From positions 180,844 through 244,843 of the forward strand of contig NZ_JBHRSK010000017.1 in the NCBI RefSeq assembly GCF_042643245.1: 64,000 bases of DNA, in the 5' to 3' direction. Below, piece by piece: positions 16,390 through 24,403 of this stretch. Source of the stretch: Acidimangrovimonas pyrenivorans. Lineage in GTDB: Bacteria; Pseudomonadota; Alphaproteobacteria; Rhodobacterales; Rhodobacteraceae. The translations under genes and the position numbers were made by a program. Position 1 is the first letter of the stretch, and each line of letters begins with the position of its first letter. The notes beneath the pieces were generated by a model. It did not search any database. It was not told the DNA's origin and worked only from the letters and a program-made list of their open reading frames with translations.

Positions 16390-16731
16390 ATGACGATGGC
16401 CGGAAAATTCGAGCTCTATCAGGACAAGGCGGGCGAGTATCGCTTCCGGCTCAAGGCCGGGAACGGAGAGATCATCCTCGTCAGCGAGGGCTACAAGCAG
16501 AAGGCAAGCGCCGAGAACGGCATCGCCTCGGTGCGCAAGAACGCCCCGGTGGACGAACGCTACGAGCGCAAGGAGACGTCGTCGGGCAAGCCGATGTTCA
16601 ACCTCAAGGCCACCAACGGCCAGGTGATCGGCACCAGCGAATCCTACAGCAGCGAAAGCGCCCGCGACAACGGCATCGAGTCGGTCAAGAAGAACGCGCC
16701 GGAGGCCAAGCTGGACGACCAGACCGCCTGA
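16390..16731 (+). CDS. YegP/DUF1508 family protein
   Basis: 113 residues made of two tandem DUF1508 repeats of about 50 residues. Each has the pattern F-x-L-K-A-x-N-G-x-(I/V)-I-x-x-S-E-x-Y-x-S...NGI-x-S-V-(R/K)-K-N-A (repeats at about residues 11-50 and 63-103). This matches E. coli YegP, a small cytoplasmic protein of unknown function sometimes linked to stress. Two ATGs (16390, 16396) are possible; AAGGGG suits 16396. It stands alone and is followed by a strong terminator. Confidence 0.88.
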   Translation: MTMAGKFELYQDKAGEYRFRLKAGNGEIILVSEGYKQKASAENGIASVRKNAPVDERYERKETSSGKPMFNLKATNGQVIGTSESYSSESARDNGIESVKKNAPEAKLDDQTA

Positions 16732-16755
16732 CCGCCGACACCGGGATCGACTGCG

Positions 16756-16783
16756 GGGGCCGTTCTTGCGAGCGGCCCCTTTT
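16756..16783 (+). terminator. Rho-independent terminator after YegP-like gene
   Basis: A GGGGCCG...CGGCCCC stem (7 bp, extendable) is followed directly by TTTT at 16780-16783. It also lies near the end of the convergent oxyR gene at 16809. Confidence 0.75.
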
Positions 16784-16808
16784 CCTGGATGCACCGGGTC
16801 TCGAGGCC

Positions 16809-17711
16809 CTATTGCCGGGTCAGCTGCCGCGTCCGCTGCAGGATCTCGCCCAGCTTGCGGAACAGCGCACCCCGGGCCGAGGTCGCGCGCCAGGCCAGGA
16901 CGACGCGGCGCGGGCAGGCGTCGGGCAGCGGCGCAATCGCCACCTCCTGCCCGCCCAGCACCCCGGCATCCAGCGCCAGGTCGGGCAGCAGCGTGATCCC
17001 CAAGCCCTCGCTGACCATCGAGATCAGCGTCGCCAGCGAGGTCGCCGAGAAGCTCTCGTCCTGCTCGATATCGCGGTCGGGAAAGGCCGAAAGCGCGTGG
17101 CGCTGCAGGCAATGGCCCTTCTCCAGCAGCATCAGCTTGGCGCCGTCGAGCTGGGCGCCGCGCACCGGATCGGGGCCGAAGCTGCCCGGCGGCGCGGCCA
17201 GGTGATAGCCGTCGTCGAACAGCTCCATCACCTCGATCCCCGGCGCGTCGAAGGGCAGGGCGAAGAGGATCAGGTCGAGCCGCCCCTTGTGCAGCCCGTC
17301 GAGCAATTGCTCGGTCATCTCCTCGCGCAGCAGCAGCCGCAGGTCGGGGAAGGCGCTGCGGATCCCGGGCAGGGCGCGCGGGATCAGGTAGGGGCCGATG
17401 GTCGGGATCGCGCCCAGCCGCAGCTCGCCGCCCTCGGGCGCCGCCTGGACCTTGGCCAGTTCCTCGATCTCGCGTGCGGCCAGCAGCACGGCCCTTGCCC
17501 GCGCCGCGATCTCCTTGCCGACCGGGGTCAGGATCACCGAACGCTTGGTGCGCTCGGCCAGCACCACGCCCAGCCGTTCCTCAAGCTCCTTCAGCCCGGC
17601 GCTCAGCGTCGGCTGGGTGACGAAGCAGGTCTCTGCGGCACGCGAGAAATTCAGAGTATCCGCCACCGCGACAAGGAAGCCGAGCTGGCGCAGGGTGATG
17701 CCTGGAATCAT
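16809..17711 (-). CDS. oxyR: OxyR-type LysR regulator lacking the resolving cysteine
   Basis: 300 residues. The LysR HTH (TLRQLGFLVAVADTLNFSRAAETCFVTQ) and OxyR-like regulatory domain are present, with the peroxidatic cysteine C201 in LEKGHCLQ (E. coli C199). The position equal to E. coli C208 is F210 (HALSAF), so the classic intramolecular disulfide cannot form there. It is divergent from a peroxiredoxin-dps pair, the standard OxyR neighbourhood. The ATG at 17711 has GAGG eight bases upstream; a longer form from 17756 lacks support. It may sense peroxide through sulfenylation, mixed disulfide or another cysteine such as C29, or act as a constitutive regulator. Confidence 0.85.
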   Translation of the reverse strand: MIPGITLRQLGFLVAVADTLNFSRAAETCFVTQPTLSAGLKELEERLGVVLAERTKRSVILTPVGKEIAARARAVLLAAREIEELAKVQAAPEGGELRLGAIPTIGPYLIPRALPGIRSAFPDLRLLLREEMTEQLLDGLHKGRLDLILFALPFDAPGIEVMELFDDGYHLAAPPGSFGPDPVRGAQLDGAKLMLLEKGHCLQRHALSAFPDRDIEQDESFSATSLATLISMVSEGLGITLLPDLALDAGVLGGQEVAIAPLPDACPRRVVLAWRATSARGALFRKLGEILQRTRQLTRQ

Positions 17712-17726
17712 ATAGAAGGCCTCTAT
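17712..17726. promoter_or_regulatory. Candidate OxyR half-operator ATAG-N7-CTAT
   Basis: ATAG (17712-17715), seven bases, CTAT (17723-17726) matches one dyad of the OxyR consensus. A second imperfect ATAG follows at 17732. It overlaps the leader of oxyR and lies in the oxyR/peroxiredoxin divergent region, consistent with autoregulation. A TATAAT at 17739-17744 may serve the peroxiredoxin. Confidence 0.5.
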
Positions 17727-17818
17727 TACTGATAGATGTATAATCAATTTCACCAATCATACGCCAGCCCCTAAATCTGGGTCACCGCAAGACAGAAACC
17801 CGCATGAGGAACCTGAAA

Positions 17819-18463
17819 ATGTCCGAAGTGATCCAACCGCAGATGCCGCAACTGAACGCCCCGGCGCCGGCCTTCGACGCCCCCACGACCGACGGCCGCA
17901 AGACCCTTGCCGACTACAAGGGCAAGTGGCTGATCCTGTTCTCGCACCCGGCCGACTTCACCCCGGTCTGCACCACCGAATTCATCGCCTTCGCCAAGCG
18001 CCAGGACGAGTTCGCCGCCCGGAATACCGAGCTGCTCGGCCTGTCGATCGACAGCCACTACAGCCACATCGCCTGGATGCTGAACATCAAGGAGAAGTTC
18101 GGCGTCGAGATCAAGTTCCCGATCATCGCCGACCTGAACATGGCCGTGGCCCAGGCCTATGGCATGATCCAGCCCGGCGCCTCGGACACGGCGGCGGTGC
18201 GCGCCACCTTCATCATCGACCCCGAGGGCGTGCTGCGCGCCATGGTCTACTACCCGATGAATGCCGGCCGCTCGGTCGACGAGATCCACCGGCTGCTGGT
18301 CGCGCTGCAGACCGCCGACGAGAACAAATGCGCCATGCCCGAGAACTGGCGGCCGGGCGACGCGGTGATCGTGCCGCCGCCGGCGACGCCCGAAGGTGCC
18401 CTTGCGCGCGCCGACGAGGGCTATGACACTGTCGACTGGTATTTCTCGACCCGCACCCTCTGA
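17819..18463 (+). CDS. Peroxiredoxin, Prx6 (1-Cys/archaeal-like) subfamily
   Basis: 214 residues. The peroxidatic cysteine is C51 in the PxxxTxxC motif (HPADFTPVC), with the conserved active-site Arg near residue 128. The long C-terminal part, with C171 in NKCAMPENWRPGDAV, marks the Prx6/archaeal type; C171 may act as a resolving residue. It reduces H2O2 and organic peroxides in the cytoplasm. The ATG at 17819 is favoured because GAGGA lies nine bases upstream; an ATG at 17804 would place that site inside the gene. It is divergent from oxyR and upstream of dps. Confidence 0.92.
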   Translation: MSEVIQPQMPQLNAPAPAFDAPTTDGRKTLADYKGKWLILFSHPADFTPVCTTEFIAFAKRQDEFAARNTELLGLSIDSHYSHIAWMLNIKEKFGVEIKFPIIADLNMAVAQAYGMIQPGASDTAAVRATFIIDPEGVLRAMVYYPMNAGRSVDEIHRLLVALQTADENKCAMPENWRPGDAVIVPPPATPEGALARADEGYDTVDWYFSTRTL

Positions 18464-18474
18464 CCGGTGCGCCC

Positions 18475-18506
18475 GGCCCCGGCAGCAGGATTGCCGGGGC
18501 CCTTTC
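18475..18506 (+). terminator. Terminator-like hairpin between peroxiredoxin and dps
   Basis: A perfect 10-bp stem GGCCCCGGCA / TGCCGGGGCC with a 7-base loop, followed by CCTTTCC. The T-run is weak, so partial read-through into dps is possible. Confidence 0.65.
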
Positions 18507-18550
18507 CAAGGCCGTTCTGACACAACCCATTACCGACAAGGAGTGATCCC

Positions 18551-18991
18551 ATGACCGCCAAGCAAGCCAATATCGACGCCCTGTCCCGCATCCTGGGCGG
18601 GAGCTTCGGCCTCTATGCCCAGACCCATGCCTATCACTGGAATGTCGAAGGGCCGGAATTCCGCCAGCTCCACGCCACCTTCGAGGAGCAGTACCAGAAC
18701 CTGTGGGAGGCGCTGGACGAGATCGCCGAACGCATCCGCAGCCTCGGCGCCTATGCCCCGGCCTCGCTGGCCGAACTGGTGGCGCTGGCCGGAGACGCCC
18801 CGGCGCCGGCGCAATCGGCCGACGCCATGGTCGCCGCCCTGATCGCCGGCCACGAGGCGCTGGCCGACGAGCTGCGCACCGCCATCGCCACGGCCCAGGA
18901 GGCCGGCGACGAGCCCTCGGCCGGGCTGCTGACCGACCGGCTGGAATGGCACGAGAAGGAACTGTGGATGATGAAGGCCAGCCGGAAGTGA
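18551..18991 (+). CDS. dps: Dps-family ferritin-like DNA-protection protein
   Basis: 146 residues, a four-helix ferritin-like Dps. The ferroxidase ligands of the family are all present: H29 (AYHWNV), H41, D56 and E60. Dps assembles as a 12-mer that oxidises Fe(II) with H2O2 and stores it, limiting Fenton damage. The N-terminal tail is short, so DNA binding may be weak. An AAGGAG site precedes the ATG. It follows the peroxiredoxin gene and is probably part of the OxyR response; a terminator follows. Confidence 0.93.
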   Translation: MTAKQANIDALSRILGGSFGLYAQTHAYHWNVEGPEFRQLHATFEEQYQNLWEALDEIAERIRSLGAYAPASLAELVALAGDAPAPAQSADAMVAALIAGHEALADELRTAIATAQEAGDEPSAGLLTDRLEWHEKELWMMKASRK

Positions 18992-19007
18992 TGGGTGGGT
19001 GACGGGT

Positions 19008-19032
19008 GGGGGCGCTTGGCGTCCCCGCTTTT
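19008..19032 (+). terminator. Rho-independent terminator after dps
   Basis: An 8-bp stem GGGGGCGC / GCGTCCCC (one G-T pair) with a TTG loop, then GC and TTTT at 19029-19032. Confidence 0.8.
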
Positions 19033-19098
19033 GTATTGGGGAGGGGAGTGAAAACGTATCTGATCGTGTTGTGCGGAATGGTCCACGAGTTTGAAGGG

Positions 19099-19770
19099 CT
19101 ACTTCACGATCCTGAGATAGCTGGGAAGCCTCTTTTTCCCAACCCACTGTGCCGGTGGTTCATACAAAAACTCGGATCGGGCTGAATCCAAGACTGCAGA
19201 CAGTTTGCGGATATATTCGGAGCACAGTTCATCGACTGTCTTGCCTTGGATTGGCCTATACAGATCATCGTCAAGATCAGAAAATGTTTGTTCTACGCTT
19301 CCAATCTCACTTGGTAACTCAACATAGTATTTTACTGTCTCTCCAGAAGGCAGCTCAACCTCCCACCCGGAACCTCCGAGCTGATCACCGATAAAGAAGC
19401 CTACGGTGCCGGGCGGCCGAGGTCCAAACTTCTCAATGTCGGACGATGAAAAGGATGTAATGCTTGCGGCCGTTGTTGTGTTCAGGCGCCCTTGTTTCTC
19501 CAGTTTGTTTCGTGCGTTGAGGAAATACCGAAACACTGGATCGCTCTTCATTTGTTCAACAATTGGTTCATACCAAGCATCAAACCTAGCTTCTTTACCG
19601 CGAAGGTTTTGAAGCACGAACGTCACAGAGCGCCCGAACACAATAACATTGCGCAGCCCAACCATTCGCCGCCTTTTATCCTTCGAAGAGAGGTCTGTCA
19701 GACCAAATTCGGCTGTCATCAAGGTTTCTTCTGCCCGACGGAGAACGTCTTTGGTTTCGTCTGTGCTCAC
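19099..19770 (-). CDS. Orphan hypothetical protein, AT-richer than neighbours
   Basis: 223 residues, no family recognised. It is mostly soluble, with a Lys/Arg-rich N-terminal half containing a helical stretch (GRSVTFVLQNLRGKEARFDAWYEPIVEQMKSDPVFRYFLNARNKLEKQG) and an acidic C-terminal half. Base composition is visibly lower in GC (about half) than the two-thirds GC around it, with codon choices unlike its neighbours, suggesting recent acquisition. The start is GTG five bases after the uvrB stop codon, so it is probably read from the uvrB transcript. A defence or mobile-element role is possible but unsupported. Confidence 0.7.
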   Translation of the reverse strand: MSTDETKDVLRRAEETLMTAEFGLTDLSSKDKRRRMVGLRNVIVFGRSVTFVLQNLRGKEARFDAWYEPIVEQMKSDPVFRYFLNARNKLEKQGRLNTTTAASITSFSSSDIEKFGPRPPGTVGFFIGDQLGGSGWEVELPSGETVKYYVELPSEIGSVEQTFSDLDDDLYRPIQGKTVDELCSEYIRKLSAVLDSARSEFLYEPPAQWVGKKRLPSYLRIVK

Positions 19771-19775
19771 GCGTC

Positions 19776-21959
19776 TTACCGCCCCCGCTTCCTCTTAACC
19801 CCACCTCTCTGCCCCGGCCGCCCGGCGGTGCTCCGCCCTTTCGCCGCGCCGGCGGCCTCGACCGCGTCGTCGACGGCCGACTGCCGGGCCAGCGGATCGT
19901 CCGAGACGGCGAGGTCGACCGCTTCCAGCCGCTTGATCTCGTCGCGCAGCCTTGCCGCCTCCTCGAATTCCAGGTTCTCGGCCGCCTTGCGCATGTCGGC
20001 CCGCAGCCCGTCGAGATGGGCCTCAAGATTGGCGCCGTGCATCGGCTTGTCGATCTTGGCCGTCACCCGGTTCATGTCGGTGTCGCCCTGGTAGAGCCCG
20101 GCGAGAACGTCCTCGACATTCTTCTTCACCGTCTCGGGCGTGATGCCGTGTTCCTCGTTATAGGCCATCTGCTTGACGCGCCGGCGCTCGGTCTCCTTCA
20201 GCGCCCGCTCCATGCTGCCGGTGATGCGGTCGGCATACATGATGACACGGCCGTCGGCGTTGCGGGCGGCGCGGCCGATGGTCTGGATCAGCGAGGTTTC
20301 CGAGCGCAGGAAGCCCTCCTTGTCGGCGTCGAGGATCGCCACCAGCCCGCATTCGGGGATGTCGAGGCCCTCGCGCAGCAGGTTGATGCCGATCAGGACG
20401 TCGAAGGCCCCCAGCCGCAGGTCGCGCAGGATCTCGATCCGCTCGATCGTGTCGATGTCGCTATGCATGTAGCGCACCTTGATGCCCTGCTCGTGCAGGT
20501 ACTCGGTCAGGTCTTCGGCCATCCGCTTGGTCAGGGTCGTCACCAGGGTGCGGTAGCCGTTGGCGGTGACCTTGCGGACCTCGTCGAGCAGGTCGTCGAC
20601 CTGCATCTCGACCGGGCGGATTTCCACCTCCGGGTCGAGCAGGCCGGTGGGGCGGATCACCTGCTCGGTGAAGACGCCGCCGGTCTGCTCCAGCTCCCAG
20701 GCCGCGGGGGTGGCGCTGACGAAGACCGATTGCGGCCGCATCGCGTCCCATTCCTCGAATTTCAGCGGCCGGTTGTCCATGCACGACGGCAGGCGGAAAC
20801 CGTGCTCGGCGAGGGTGAACTTGCGCCGGTAGTCGCCGCGATACATGCCGCCGATCTGGGGCACCGTGACGTGGCTTTCGTCGGCGAAGACGATGGCACT
20901 GTCGGGGATGAACTCGAACAGGGTCGGCGGCGGCTCGCCCGGCGCCCGGCCGGTCAGGTAGCGCGAGTAGTTCTCGATGCCGTTGCAGACGCCGGTGGCC
21001 TCCAGCATCTCGAGGTCGAAGCTGGTGCGCTGCTCCAGCCGCTGCGCTTCCAAGAGCTTGCCCTCGGCGACCAGCTGGTCGAGGCGCTGGCGCAGCTCCT
21101 TCTTGATGCCGATGATCGCCTGCTGCATCGTCGGCCGCGGCGTGACGTAATGCGAGTTGGCGTAGATCCGGATCTGCTTGAAGGTGTCGGTCTTGGCGCC
21201 GGTGAGGGGATCGAATTCGGTGATCGCCTCCAGCTCCTCGCCGAAGAAGGAAAAGCGCCAGGCCCGGTCCTCGAGGTGGGCGGGCCAGACTTCCAGGCTG
21301 TCGCCCCGGACCCGGAACGAGCCGCGTTGGAACGCCTGGTCGTTGCGCTTGTATTGCTGGGCGACCAGCTCGGCCATGACCTGACGCTGGTCGTAGGCCT
21401 CGCCCGTCACCAGGTCCTGGGTCATCGCCGAATAGGTCTCGACCGAGCCGATGCCGTAGATGCAGGAGACCGAGGCGACGATGATGACGTCGTCGCGTTC
21501 GAGCAGCGCCCGGGTGGCCGAGTGGCGCATCCGGTCGATCTGCTCGTTGATCATCGATTCCTTCTCGATATAGGTGTCCGAGCGCGGCACGTAGGCCTCG
21601 GGCTGGTAGTAGTCGTAATAGGAAACGAAATACTCGACCGCGTTGTCGGGGAAGAAGCCCTTGAACTCGCCATAGAGCTGGGCCGCCAGCGTCTTGTTCG
21701 GGGCGAGGATGATCGCCGGGCGCTGGGTCTCCTCGATCACCTTGGCCATGGTGTAGGTCTTGCCGGTGCCGGTGGCGCCCAGCAGCACCTGGTCACGCTC
21801 GCCATCCGTCACGCCGGCCGCAAGCTCGGCGATCGCGGTCGGCTGGTCGCCGGCCGGCTTGAACGGCGTCTGCATCACGAACCGCTTGCCGCCCTCCAGC
21901 TTGGGGCGGGTGAGCACGTCAGGCCGCGCGACGGGGGCGTTGGTATTGTTGTGGGGCAT
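19776..21959 (-). CDS. uvrB: Excinuclease ABC subunit B
   Basis: 727 residues, normal for alphaproteobacterial UvrB. It is the damage-verifying helicase-like subunit of nucleotide excision repair. Walker A GATGTGKT is at 61-68, the beta-hairpin region SYYDYYQPEAYVP at about 112-125, and helicase motifs including DADKEGFLRS and QTIGRAARN near residue 560 are present. A C-terminal UVR motif (AENLEFEEAARLRDEIKRLE) at about 670-690 binds UvrC. The extra basic tail is common in the group. A LexA-like site was not identified upstream. Confidence 0.97.
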   Translation of the reverse strand: MPHNNTNAPVARPDVLTRPKLEGGKRFVMQTPFKPAGDQPTAIAELAAGVTDGERDQVLLGATGTGKTYTMAKVIEETQRPAIILAPNKTLAAQLYGEFKGFFPDNAVEYFVSYYDYYQPEAYVPRSDTYIEKESMINEQIDRMRHSATRALLERDDVIIVASVSCIYGIGSVETYSAMTQDLVTGEAYDQRQVMAELVAQQYKRNDQAFQRGSFRVRGDSLEVWPAHLEDRAWRFSFFGEELEAITEFDPLTGAKTDTFKQIRIYANSHYVTPRPTMQQAIIGIKKELRQRLDQLVAEGKLLEAQRLEQRTSFDLEMLEATGVCNGIENYSRYLTGRAPGEPPPTLFEFIPDSAIVFADESHVTVPQIGGMYRGDYRRKFTLAEHGFRLPSCMDNRPLKFEEWDAMRPQSVFVSATPAAWELEQTGGVFTEQVIRPTGLLDPEVEIRPVEMQVDDLLDEVRKVTANGYRTLVTTLTKRMAEDLTEYLHEQGIKVRYMHSDIDTIERIEILRDLRLGAFDVLIGINLLREGLDIPECGLVAILDADKEGFLRSETSLIQTIGRAARNADGRVIMYADRITGSMERALKETERRRVKQMAYNEEHGITPETVKKNVEDVLAGLYQGDTDMNRVTAKIDKPMHGANLEAHLDGLRADMRKAAENLEFEEAARLRDEIKRLEAVDLAVSDDPLARQSAVDDAVEAAGAAKGRSTAGRPGQRGGVKRKRGR

Positions 21960-22200
21960 GGCTGATTCCTCGGGGCTGCCCCAGATTTGATCTGTTTTTG
22001 TTCCGGTTCAACCCCGGGACACGGAAACGGCCGGAAGGACCGGGGCTCTGCCCCGGACCCCGGGATATTTTCGCTGAGAGGAAGGGGGGTGTCTCTCCTT
22101 CCTCTCAGGAAAAGTATCCTCGGGGAGCGCGAGGGGCAGACAGCCCCTCGCCGTCGCGGCGCGCAGGGCGCGGCGCAGCCGGAGGGCCGGGCGCGGCCGC

Positions 22201-22440
22201 TCAGCCGGCTTGCAGCCAGTCCTCGAGCTTGGCGGCGTCGGGCAGGCCGCCGGCATGGACCAGCTTGCCGTCGATGCTGATGCCGGGGGTCGCCATCACC
22301 CCGGCGCGGGCGATGGCGGCCATGTCGGTGACCTTCTCGACCGCGACCTCGACGCCCAGCCTGGCGGCCGCGTCCTTGACCATCTGTTCGGTCGTCTGGC
22401 AGCGTTTGCAGCCGGGACCGTAGACCTTGATGTCCTTCAT
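22201..22440 (-). CDS. Thioredoxin-fold small redox protein (CxxC)
   Basis: 79 residues, thioredoxin_3 / 'redox-active disulfide protein 2' family. The active site is C-K-R-C at residues 11-14 (GPGCKRCQ), with the cis-proline region ATPGI. Such proteins regularly sit beside DUF318/ArsP-type permeases, as here, ten bases downstream of the permease. It may reduce a thiol on the permease or its substrate. The 241-bp gap to uvrB is GC-rich and without a supported gene. Confidence 0.9.
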   Translation of the reverse strand: MKDIKVYGPGCKRCQTTEQMVKDAAARLGVEVAVEKVTDMAAIARAGVMATPGISIDGKLVHAGGLPDAAKLEDWLQAG

Positions 22441-22450
22441 TTCTCTCTCC

Positions 22451-23512
22451 TCAGAGCAGGGCGTTGAACAGGAAGCCGACGCCGAGGATGCCGCTGGCGA
22501 CCACGGCGATGAACACGGCGATCAGGCGCAGCTTGAGAACCTGGCGCAGGATGATCATCTCGGGCAGGGACAGCGCGATCACCGACATCATGAAGGCCAG
22601 CACCGTGCCAAGCGCCGCGCCCTTGCCCAGCAGCGCCTCGACGATCGGGATCACGCCGGCGGCGTTGGTATACATCGGCACCCCCATCAGCACCGCGGCC
22701 GGCACCGACCACCAGGTGCCCGCCCCCATGATGCGCACCATCAGGTCCTGCGGCACGTAGCCGTGGATCAGCGCCCCCATGGCGATGCCGAGGATGATCC
22801 AGAGCCAGACCTTGGCGAAGATCTCGCGCACTGCTTCGATGCCCTGGCGATAGCGGTTTGGCAGGGTCAGGGCCTCGCTTTCGACCGCGCCCGGGGTGGC
22901 GGCGCCGGAATGGATGTCGCGGACCCAGTCCTGGAGCCAGCCCTCGACATGCAGCCGGCCGATCACCCAGCCGGCCAGCACCGCGATGGCGAGGCCGAAG
23001 CCCAGGTAGACCAGGGCGACGGGCCAGCCGACCAGGCCGATCAGCAGGATCAGCGCCACCTCGTTGACCATCGGTGCGGCGATCAGGAAGGAGAATGTCA
23101 CCCCGAGCGGGATGCCGGCCGAGACGAAGCCGATGAACAGCGGCACCGCCGAGCACGAGCAGAACGGCGTCAGCACGCCCAGCCCGGCGGCCATCACGTT
23201 GCCGACGCCCTCGCGCTTGCCCGAGAGCAGGGCGCGGGTCTTCTCGGGGCTGAAGAAGCTGCGCACCACGCCCATGGCGAAGACGATCAGCGTCAGCAGC
23301 ATCATCACCTTGGGCACGTCGTAGAAGAAGAAGGCCAGGGCTTCGCCGGCATGGCCGGCGCGATCGACCGGCAGCAGCGAGACGATCCATTCGGACAGCG
23401 CCGGAAGCTGGCGGTAGACAACCCACCAGGCCGCGACGCCGGCGGCGACGGCCGCGCTCGAGGTCCATCCGGGCATCCCGCCCTGCGGGGTTTCCTGCGG
23501 GATCACGCTCAT
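22451..23512 (-). CDS. Predicted permease, DUF318/SO_0444 (ArsP-related) family
   Basis: 353 residues with about eight to ten membrane segments. The diagnostic TPFCSCSAVPLFIGF (around residue 114) and a repeat-related GVPMYTNAAGVIP are present, typical of PF03773 permeases. Characterised relatives include ArsP, which exports trivalent organoarsenicals; others are linked to copper or thiol-metal handling. It overlaps the ArsR-like gene by four bases and is followed by a CxxC thioredoxin-like protein, so the three form one metal/metalloid response operon. The exact substrate is unknown. Confidence 0.9.
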   Translation of the reverse strand: MSVIPQETPQGGMPGWTSSAAVAAGVAAWWVVYRQLPALSEWIVSLLPVDRAGHAGEALAFFFYDVPKVMMLLTLIVFAMGVVRSFFSPEKTRALLSGKREGVGNVMAAGLGVLTPFCSCSAVPLFIGFVSAGIPLGVTFSFLIAAPMVNEVALILLIGLVGWPVALVYLGFGLAIAVLAGWVIGRLHVEGWLQDWVRDIHSGAATPGAVESEALTLPNRYRQGIEAVREIFAKVWLWIILGIAMGALIHGYVPQDLMVRIMGAGTWWSVPAAVLMGVPMYTNAAGVIPIVEALLGKGAALGTVLAFMMSVIALSLPEMIILRQVLKLRLIAVFIAVVASGILGVGFLFNALL

Positions 23513-23799
23513 GCGGCGTTCCTTTCATTGTCGGAGGCGGCCGCCAGCACGGCCTCGAGCACCCGGCGCAGTTCGGGCGCGAGATCGGGATTGACGCGGT
23601 AGCGAACCCATTGCGCATCGCGGCGGTCGGTCACCAGACCGGCGGCTTTCAGCACCCCCATATGGCGCGACATCCGTGACTGGGTGGCGTCGAGCTTGGC
23701 CATCAATTCGCAGACGCAATGCTCGCCGCCGTCCCCTAGCAGCCGCATCGCCCCCAGCCGGGTGGGTTCGGCAAGCGCGGTGAGAATCGGAAGAATCAT
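23509..23799 (-). CDS. ArsR-family transcriptional repressor
   Basis: 96 residues, a winged-helix ArsR/SmtB protein. It carries C-V-C in GEHCVCELM (about residues 27-29), the classic ArsR metalloid-binding motif at helix alpha3, followed by the recognition helix QSRMSRHMGVLK. The ATG at 23799 has AGGAG eight bases upstream. It overlaps the permease start as ATGA. A perfect 18-bp palindrome lies 17 bases upstream of the start and is the likely operator; release by As(III), methylarsenite or a similar thiophilic ion is expected. Confidence 0.92.
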   Translation of the reverse strand: MILPILTALAEPTRLGAMRLLGDGGEHCVCELMAKLDATQSRMSRHMGVLKAAGLVTDRRDAQWVRYRVNPDLAPELRRVLEAVLAAASDNERNAA

Positions 23800-23815
23800 C
23801 CGTTGAACTCCTTTA

Positions 23816-23833
23816 TATGCGCATATGCGCATA
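23816..23833. promoter_or_regulatory. Perfect 18-bp palindrome, candidate ArsR operator
   Basis: TATGCGCATATGCGCATA reads identically on both strands and is built from two copies of ATGCGCAT. It sits in the arsR leader, upstream of the ribosome site and between arsR and the oppositely oriented NDUFS4-like gene. Confidence 0.75.
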
Positions 23834-23986
23834 AGCGGGTGTAACTGTCGAGAGCCAGACTGTCGCAGGCCGGAGATCGGGGCGCTTCCGGCGGGGCGGC
23901 GGCCGGCGCGCGGAGCGGCGCATCGAAGCCCTTGCGCCGGTGGCGAACATTCACGATAACGGGCCGACCAAAGCCGAGAGGGAACC

Positions 23987-24298
23987 ATGCGCGCACGCAT
24001 CTATCAGCCCGCGAAAACCGCCATGCAGTCCGGGACCGCCAAGACCCATAACTGGGTGCTGGAATTCGATCCGGCGGCGCCGCGCAACCTCGACCCGCTG
24101 ATGGGCTGGACCAGCTCGGCCGACACCCAGAGCCAGGTGCGGCTGCGCTTCGAGACGCTGGAAGAGGCCGAGGATTACGCGCGCGAGCACGGGCTCGACT
24201 ACACCGTCGCCAGGCCGCACCAGCGCAAGCCCAACATCCGCGCCCGCGGCTATGGCGAGAATTTCGCCACCGACCGCCGCACCGTCTGGACGCACTGA
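23987..24298 (+). CDS. NADH dehydrogenase accessory subunit, NDUFS4-like (ETC complex I)
   Basis: 103 residues, matching the ETC_C1_NDUFA4/NDUFS4 family: ARIYQPAKTAMQSGTAKTHNWVLEF, then GWTSSADTQSQVRLRFETLEEAEDYA and the RPNIRARGYGENF-like end. In alphaproteobacteria and mitochondria this supernumerary subunit stabilises the NADH-binding arm of complex I. It stands alone with GAGAGGGAA before the ATG. Its presence supports an alphaproteobacterial origin of the window. Confidence 0.93.
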   Translation: MRARIYQPAKTAMQSGTAKTHNWVLEFDPAAPRNLDPLMGWTSSADTQSQVRLRFETLEEAEDYAREHGLDYTVARPHQRKPNIRARGYGENFATDRRTVWTH

Positions 24299-24403
24299 GC
24301 CCGGCCGCCGGACCGGGCTGGACAAGCACCGGTCGGACCTCCAAGATCGGCCGGCGCGGCCATTCGGGGCGGCGCCGGTGATACGATTTCGGGAGGCGGT
24401 TTC

